Below are positions 58,978-64,000 of a DNA stretch of 64,000 bases, one piece after another (position 1 is the stretch's first letter; every line of letters begins with the position of its first letter). The notes under the pieces are model-generated. The model did not search any database. It had not been told where the DNA came from and saw only the letters and a list, made by a program, of their open reading frames with translations. The position numbers were made by a program, and so were the translations under genes. Where the stretch lies: positions 496,001 through 560,000 of the forward strand of contig NZ_JAFBCM010000001.1 of the NCBI RefSeq assembly GCF_016907715.1. Direction: 5' to 3'. The DNA is from Tenggerimyces flavus (GTDB lineage Bacteria > Actinomycetota > Actinomycetes > Propionibacteriales > Actinopolymorphaceae).

Positions 58978-61137
58978 ATGTTCACCAGGCAGTGCGACGA
59001 TGACGTGGTGAGTACCGAGCAGCTGGTGAACGCGAGCAGGTCGGAGTTCGACGTCGAGCCTCCGTACGACGTCCGTGCCGACGACCTGCCCGAAGGGCGT
59101 TTCCTCGACCGCGAGCTGTCCTGGCTCCGGTTCAACACGCGCGTGCTCGAGCTGGCCGAGGACCCCAATCTTCCGCTGCTCGAACGCGTGCGGTTTCTCG
59201 CGATCTTCGCCACCAACCTCGACGAGTTCTTCATGGTCCGGGTCGCCGGCCTGAAGCGCCGCATGGCCGCGGGCGTCGCCGTTCGCGCCGCTTCCGGCAT
59301 GCTCCCGCGCGAGGTGCTCGAGGCGATCTGGGCGCGCACCAAGGAGCTGATGACCCGGCACGCCGACTGCTTCCACAGCCAGGTCGTGCCGCTGCTCGAG
59401 AAGGAGGGCGTCGAGATCCTCCGCTGGGACGAGCTCGAGGAGTCCCACAAGGAACGCCTGCACAAGCTGTTCAGCGACCGCGTCTTCCCGGTGCTCACCC
59501 CGCTCGCGGTCGACCCCGCGCACCCGTTCCCGTACATCTCCGGCCTGAGCATCAACCTCGCGGTCGTCGTGATGAACCCGCAGACCCAGACCGAGCACTT
59601 CGCCCGGGTCAAGGTGCCGCCGATCCTGCCGCGGTTCGTCCCCGTCGAGGACCAGCGTTTCGTCCCGCTCGAGGACGTGATCGCCGCGCACCTCGACCAG
59701 CTGTTCCCGGGCATGCAGGTGTTGCAGCACCACACGTTCCGCGTCACCCGCAACGAGGACCTCGAGGTCGAGGAGGACGACGCCGAGAACCTCCTCCAGG
59801 CGTTGGAGCGCGAGCTGCTCCGGCGCCGCTTCGGTCCCCCGGTCCGGCTCGAGGTCGTCGAGGACATCGACCCGCACGTGCTCGAGCTGCTGGTCTCCGA
59901 GCTCGGCGTGAACGAGGCCGAGGTCTGCCGGCTGCCCGGCCCGCTCGACCTGTCCGGCGTGCACGCGATCGCCGACCTGGACCGCGCGGAGCTCAAATAC
60001 CCCGCGTTCGTTCCCGCGACCCACCGCGACCTGGCCGACGTGGAGAGCGCGCATCCGCCGGACGTGTTCGCCGCGGTACGGCAGAAAGAAGTACTGCTGC
60101 ACCACCCGTACGACTCGTTCTCCACCAGCGTGCAGCGCTTCATCGAGCAGGCCGCGGCCGACCCGAACGTGCTCGCGATCAAGCAGACGCTCTACCGGAC
60201 GAACCACGAGTCGCCGATCGTCGACGCGCTGGTCGACGCCGCCGAGGACGGCAAGCAGGTCCTCGTGGTCGTCGAGATCAAGGCGCGCTTCGACGAGGAG
60301 GCCAACATCCGGTGGGCCCGGCAGCTGGAGCAGTCCGGCTGCCACGTCGTATACGGCTTCATCGGGCTGAAGACACACAGCAAGCTGAGCCTCGTCATCC
60401 GCGACGAGCCCGACGGGCTGCGCCGGTACGCCCACATCGGCACCGGCAACTACAACCCGAAGACGGCGCGGCTGTACGAGGACTTCGGGCTGCTGAGCTC
60501 CGACCGCGCGCTCGGCGAGGACTTCACCGACCTGTTCAACCACCTGTCGGGCTACTCGCGGACGACCGACTACCGCCGGCTGCTCACCGCTCCGCGCTCG
60601 ATCCGGGCCGGGCTGATCGAGCGGATCGAACGCGAGGTCGAGCACCACAAGGCCGGCCGCCCGGCACGGATCCGGTTCAAGCTGAACGCGATCGTCGACG
60701 AGGCGATCATCGACGCGCTGTATCGAGCCTCGCGCGCCGGCGTACCGATCGACCTGCTCATTCGCGGCATCTGCGCACTGCAGCCGGGGCTGTCGGGGCT
60801 GTCCGAGACGATCCGCGTACGCAGCATCCTGGGCCGCTTCCTGGAGCACTCCCGCGTGTTTGGCTTCGAGAACGGCGGGGAGCCTGAACTGTGGATCGGG
60901 TCGGCCGACCTGATGCACCGCAACCTGGACCGCCGGGTGGAGGCGCTGGCTCGGCTCGAGCAGGCCGACCACGTCGAGGAGCTGACGAAGCTGCTGGACA
61001 TCGCGTTCGACGCCGGCACCGCCGCGTGGCACCTTGGGCAGGACGCCGAGTGGACCCGGCGGCACCTGGACGAGAACGGGAACCCCCTGCGCGACCTGCA
61101 GGAGCTCCTGATCACCGCCAACTTGCGACGCCGCTAG
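58978..61137 (+). CDS. ppk1: Polyphosphate kinase 1
   Basis: A 719-residue enzyme that polymerises the gamma-phosphate of ATP into polyphosphate and can run backwards. The N-terminal domain opens [19 protein letters not shown]. The catalytic halves show [33 protein letters not shown], the phospho-accepting His467 in [31 protein letters not shown] and [16 protein letters not shown]. Length is typical. ATG 58978 lies 6 nt after TACGGT, so a leaderless transcript is plausible; a GTG 30 nt in is an alternative. Downstream polyphosphate-related genes follow closely. Confidence 0.93.
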   Translation: MFTRQCDDDVVSTEQLVNASRSEFDVEPPYDVRADDLPEGRFLDRELSWLRFNTRVLELAEDPNLPLLERVRFLAIFATNLDEFFMVRVAGLKRRMAAGVAVRAASGMLPREVLEAIWARTKELMTRHADCFHSQVVPLLEKEGVEILRWDELEESHKERLHKLFSDRVFPVLTPLAVDPAHPFPYISGLSINLAVVVMNPQTQTEHFARVKVPPILPRFVPVEDQRFVPLEDVIAAHLDQLFPGMQVLQHHTFRVTRNEDLEVEEDDAENLLQALERELLRRRFGPPVRLEVVEDIDPHVLELLVSELGVNEAEVCRLPGPLDLSGVHAIADLDRAELKYPAFVPATHRDLADVESAHPPDVFAAVRQKEVLLHHPYDSFSTSVQRFIEQAAADPNVLAIKQTLYRTNHESPIVDALVDAAEDGKQVLVVVEIKARFDEEANIRWARQLEQSGCHVVYGFIGLKTHSKLSLVIRDEPDGLRRYAHIGTGNYNPKTARLYEDFGLLSSDRALGEDFTDLFNHLSGYSRTTDYRRLLTAPRSIRAGLIERIEREVEHHKAGRPARIRFKLNAIVDEAIIDALYRASRAGVPIDLLIRGICALQPGLSGLSETIRVRSILGRFLEHSRVFGFENGGEPELWIGSADLMHRNLDRRVEALARLEQADHVEELTKLLDIAFDAGTAAWHLGQDAEWTRRHLDENGNPLRDLQELLITANLRRR

Positions 61138-61150
61138 GAGGCCACCGCCC

Positions 61151-62701
61151 ATGGCGCAAAGCCGGAACGGCTCGCCCGAGATCGTGCGCGAGAAGGAGTA
61201 CAAGTTCCGCGTCCACGGGCAGTACCACCTTCCCGACCTGTCCTTGCTGGTCACCGTTGCCGACGGCGGCACGGTCGTGCTCGACGCGACGTACTACGAC
61301 ACCGCGGACCTCCGGCTCGCCCGCGAGGGCGCGAGCCTGCGGATGCGGACCGGCGGCTCGGACGAGGGCTGGCACCTGAAGCTCAAGGTCGCCGACGAGT
61401 CGGGCGCGGGCGTCCGGGACGAGATCCGGCTGCCGCTGTCGGGGAAGCGCGGCGCCGCGCCGCCGGACCAGCTGCTCTCGCTGGTGGCTGTCTTGACCGC
61501 TGGGCTTCCGGTCGAGCCGCGGGCGCGGCTGCGGACCGAGCGGGCGATCCGGATCCTGTCGAACGGCGCCGGCATCGAGCTGGCCGAGCTCACCGACGAC
61601 CGGGTGAACGTGCTCGAAGAGGGTGCGGTGGCTGCTCAGTTCCGCGAGCTGGAGCTGGAGCTGCGGCCGGACGCCGACGAGAAGACGCTCGACCAGGTGT
61701 GCCGGCTGCTGGTCGACGAGGGCGCTGTCGCTGGTGGGTTCACCTCGAAGGCCGCGCGAGCTTTGGGTGGTCGCGCCTCTTCGCCGCCCGAGGTGCCCGC
61801 ACCGGAGCCGGTGTCGGAGAAGTCGCCGGCGCGGTCGTTGTTGCAGTACCAGCTGGCGACGTACGTACGCGCGCTGCGCTCGGAGGACATCCGGGTGCGG
61901 CTGGATCTGCCGGACTCGGTGCACCAGTTCCGAGTCTCGATCCGGCGGCTGCGTTCGGTGCTGCGGGTCTTCCGGCCGCTGCTCGACACGTCGTGGAGCG
62001 AGCCGCTGCGGGAGGAGCTGCAGTTCGTCGCGTCTCTGTTCGGGCCCGTCCGGGACACGGAGGTGCAGCTGGCGCGGCTCGAGTCGCATGCTGCTTCGGC
62101 GTTGCCCGCGGAGTCGGCTGAGGACGTACAACGGTTCCTGCGGCGGAGGCTCGGGGCGGAGCTTTCTGAGGCTCGTGAGCAGGCTTTGTCGTTGCTGGGC
62201 GGGTCGCGTTATCTCAAGCTGCACGAGGCTTTGGTCGAGGCGGTGCGTGCGCCGCGGACGAAGGACGATGCCGAGCGCTCGTCGCGCAAGGTGCTGCCGC
62301 CGCTGGTCGAGGACGCTTGGAAGAAGCTGTCGTCGGCCGTGTCGAAGCTGTCGCTCGAGGATCCGGACGAGGTGTGGCATGCGGCGCGGATCAAGGCGAA
62401 GCGGGCTCGTTATGCCGCCGACGCCTGCGCGCCGGCGTTGGGGAAGCCGGCGAAGCAGCTGGGGAGCCAGCTGTCGTCGGTGACCGACGTGTTGGGTGAG
62501 CATCAGGACTCGGTGGTCGCTGCCTCGACGCTGTCGCGGTTGGCGTTATCGGGCCGGGTGCCGTCCGCGACGGCGTACTGGCTCGGGGTGCTGCACGAGC
62601 GCGAGCTCGGGCTGACGGCTGCCGCTCGGGCGTCCTTCGCCGCGGTGTGGCAGGAGGCCAGCAAGCGCAAGTACCGCGAGTGGGTGCACGGCGGATCGTG
62701 A
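61151..62701 (+). CDS. CYTH-CHAD domain protein (polyphosphate-binding)
   Basis: A 516-residue cytosolic protein. Residues about 10-200 are a CYTH (triphosphate tunnel) domain: EIVREKEYKFRV, then strands with ARLRTERAIRIL and FRELELEL. Residues about 230-505 are a CHAD domain of helices rich in conserved His and Arg (VHQFRVSIRRLRSVLRVF; WHAARIKAKRARYAADAC; LGEHQDSVVA), which binds polyphosphate. It starts 14 bp after ppk1 and overlaps the Nudix gene by 4 bp. It may bind or hydrolyse (tri)polyphosphate as partner of Ppk1. Confidence 0.9.
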   Translation: MAQSRNGSPEIVREKEYKFRVHGQYHLPDLSLLVTVADGGTVVLDATYYDTADLRLAREGASLRMRTGGSDEGWHLKLKVADESGAGVRDEIRLPLSGKRGAAPPDQLLSLVAVLTAGLPVEPRARLRTERAIRILSNGAGIELAELTDDRVNVLEEGAVAAQFRELELELRPDADEKTLDQVCRLLVDEGAVAGGFTSKAARALGGRASSPPEVPAPEPVSEKSPARSLLQYQLATYVRALRSEDIRVRLDLPDSVHQFRVSIRRLRSVLRVFRPLLDTSWSEPLREELQFVASLFGPVRDTEVQLARLESHAASALPAESAEDVQRFLRRRLGAELSEAREQALSLLGGSRYLKLHEALVEAVRAPRTKDDAERSSRKVLPPLVEDAWKKLSSAVSKLSLEDPDEVWHAARIKAKRARYAADACAPALGKPAKQLGSQLSSVTDVLGEHQDSVVAASTLSRLALSGRVPSATAYWLGVLHERELGLTAAARASFAAVWQEASKRKYREWVHGGS

Positions 62702-63546
62702 ACACCGAGGTTCTCGCCGCCGGCGCGGTGGTGTGGCGCCGTACCGCGATGGGGGAGGTCGAGGTCGCCCTCATCCATCGGCCGAAGTACGACGACTGGT
62801 CGTTCCCGAAGGGGAAGCTCAAACCCGGCGAGTCGCTGGCCGCCGCGGCTGTGCGCGAGGTGCACGAGGAGACGACGATCGCCATCCGGCTCGGCGTGCC
62901 GTTGCCTCCGGTGTCGTACCCGTTGTCGAACGGGACGCGCAAGGTCGTGCACTACTGGGCGGGGCTGCCGGTCTCGACGTCCTCGTTCGTGGCGTCGGAG
63001 GAGGTGGACCGGCGGGAGTTCGTTCCGCTGGGTCATGCACGCCGGCGGCTCACCCATGCGCACGACGCCGCTTTGCTGGACGCCTTCTCGCCGTTGGTCA
63101 CGACGCCGCTGGTGGTCCTGCGGCACGCGAAGGCCTCGGCGCGGGTGGAGTGGCCCGGGGCGGATGTCGACCGCCCGCTGTCTCCTGTGGGTGAGGAGCA
63201 GGCTCTTCGGTTGGTCGAGCTGTTTGCCTCGTACGGGATTTCGCGCGTGGTGTCGTCCGATGCGCTGCGCTGCCTGGAGACCGTCCGGCCGTACGCGTCG
63301 TCCCTCGGGCTTTCGATCGAAACCGAGCCGGCCTTCTCCGAGGACGCCTCTTTGGCAGTGACGCGCGAACGGGCCTCGATTCTGCTCGACTCCGTCCGCC
63401 CGACGCTGGTCTGCAGCCACCGCCCGGTGTTGCCGACCCTCTTCGAGACGCTGGGCATCGAACCGGTCGCCCTGCCCCCCGCCTCGCTAGTCGTCATCCA
63501 CCGCGCCGGCCGCACGAACGTCGCTACCGAGCTGCACGAGGCTTGA
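62698..63546 (+). CDS. mutT1: Nudix hydrolase - histidine phosphatase fusion (MutT1-like)
   Basis: A 282-residue two-domain enzyme. Residues 1-135 are a Nudix domain whose box reads G39-x5-E45-x7-R53-E54-x2-E57-E58, with Thr60 where Gly is usual. From about 138 a histidine-phosphatase domain follows with VVLRHAKAS (His143) and VCSHRP. Mycobacterial MutT1 with this layout cleaves 8-oxo-GTP products and diadenosine polyphosphates. GTG 62698 overlaps the CYTH-CHAD stop (GTGA). Context with ppk1 fits a role in phosphate-rich nucleotide turnover. Confidence 0.88.
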   Translation: MNTEVLAAGAVVWRRTAMGEVEVALIHRPKYDDWSFPKGKLKPGESLAAAAVREVHEETTIAIRLGVPLPPVSYPLSNGTRKVVHYWAGLPVSTSSFVASEEVDRREFVPLGHARRRLTHAHDAALLDAFSPLVTTPLVVLRHAKASARVEWPGADVDRPLSPVGEEQALRLVELFASYGISRVVSSDALRCLETVRPYASSLGLSIETEPAFSEDASLAVTRERASILLDSVRPTLVCSHRPVLPTLFETLGIEPVALPPASLVVIHRAGRTNVATELHEA

Positions 63547-63554
63547 GGCCGTCC

Positions 63555-64000
63555 TCAGGGGACGGCATCCGCCGGATCCTCGGCGCGGGCGCCGATGCGG
63601 CGGGCGGAGGGGGCGAGGTACAGGTACGTGGCGGCGAGGACGCACAGCACGGCGCCGACCAGCAAGGGGGCGATCGGCGCGACCTCGTACAAGCCCGTCC
63701 CGACGACGGGGCCGACCATGAACGTGAGGCCGATGTTCGCCGACACCAGACCCGACACCGCGCCCTGCTCGTGCGGCCGCGCGACCAGCGTCGCCGCCGT
63801 TGTGTAGCCGGGGATCGCGAGCCCGACGCCAGCCGCGAGCAGCGCCATGCCGACGGTGATCGACCAGAGCTGGCCGCCGACCGCGATCACGACGAACCCG
63901 ACCAACGCGATGGGTACGCCGACCCGAAGCAGCCGCAGCACGTGCCATCCGAGGCGCGGGACCACGACGCCCTGCGTGAGAACGAGGACGACGCCCGTCA
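63555..64000 (-). CDS. MFS transporter (C-terminal part, continues past right edge)
   Basis: About 148 codons of a major-facilitator transporter on the minus strand, open to the window edge. Visible are LLRVGVPIALVGFVVIAVGG, a helix with GVGLAIPGYTTAATLVARPH, the GLVSANIGLTFMVGPVVGTG segment and LVGAVLCVLAATYLYL, then a short cytoplasmic tail. The pattern resembles drug/H+ antiporters of the DHA1 type. It is convergent with the Nudix gene, with only 8 bp between them. Substrate unknown. Confidence 0.75.
   Translation of the reverse strand, partial: TGVVLVLTQGVVVPRLGWHVLRLLRVGVPIALVGFVVIAVGGQLWSITVGMALLAAGVGLAIPGYTTAATLVARPHEQGAVSGLVSANIGLTFMVGPVVGTGLYEVAPIAPLLVGAVLCVLAATYLYLAPSARRIGARAEDPADAVP

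Noticed and set aside
55129-61272. 2047-codon minus-strand open frame
   Set aside because: Antisense shadow of the second subtilase and ppk1, which both have complete family motifs; long antisense frames are common at this GC content.

Overview
The window is a high-GC, gene-dense segment of an actinobacterial chromosome. Mycothiol synthase (mshD), a GlnR-type nitrogen regulator, a Nur-like Fur protein, LytR-CpsA-Psr and choice-of-anchor proteins, many GTG starts, leaderless starts (a TANNNT -10 box 6-7 nt before the start codon) and ATGA/GTGA stop-start overlaps all fit. The right-hand gene order (ygfZ, nur, nitrobindin; sulfurtransferase genes; glnR; mshD; ppk; CYTH-CHAD; Nudix-phosphatase) resembles the conserved actinomycete core. 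A Propionibacteriales-like genus such as Kribbella or Actinopolymorpha is my best guess, with low certainty.

Layout. 1-2.9 kb: a carboxylic or sugar acid uptake and catabolism locus (binding protein, GntR regulator with palindromic operator, malate/lactate-type dehydrogenase, RraA-like aldolase). 3.0-22.7 kb: a surface polysaccharide locus, mostly on the minus strand. It holds glycosyltransferases, a dehydrogenase/aminotransferase/acyltransferase trio resembling WbpB/WbpE/WbpD, a second sugar aminotransferase, Wzy-like and Wzx-like membrane proteins, a CapD-like dehydratase, a secreted lipoprotein with a predicted alpha/alpha-barrel and a divergent BY-kinase/Wzz. A UDP-GlcNAc 2-epimerase (25.3 kb), an LCP ligase-type protein (31.3 kb), a polyprenyl-phosphate sugar transferase (37.0 kb) and a further glycosyltransferase (41.3 kb) probably serve the same or related polymers. 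22.7-37 kb: regulators, secreted proteins and the nur/ygfZ/nitrobindin block. 38.7-43.3 kb: a sulfur-transfer operon (DUF4395, rhodanese, DUF1416) preceded by a Cys-rich leaderless leader peptide and a likely attenuator, with a separated thioredoxin gene. 43.3-50 kb: nucleoside hydrolase, an ECF sigma/anti-sigma pair, an M1 peptidase, a methyltransferase, MoaD/ThiS and GlnR. 50-64 kb: MshD, two translationally coupled giant subtilases, polyphosphate kinase with CYTH-CHAD and Nudix/phosphatase partners, and the edge of an MFS transporter.

The least ordinary material lies between genes. At least five families of repeated, strongly palindromic DNA occur. (i) A family of about 85 bp with an AATGATCATGT hairpin has three copies. 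(ii) A 183-bp unit is tandemly duplicated at 48.6 kb, and a diverged inverted copy supplies the coding sequence of a 74-codon ORF sitting stop-on-start inside the polysaccharide operon at 17.9 kb. (iii) A complex element of about 300 bp occurs at 28.7 and 40.9 kb. (iv) 24- and 28-bp perfect palindromes sharing one core occur at 2.9 and 50.2 kb. (v) A pair of units of about 109 bp lies at 11.5 kb. These repeats and the cysteine leader/attenuator are the items most worth follow-up. All functional statements are read from the sequence by eye, without database searches.
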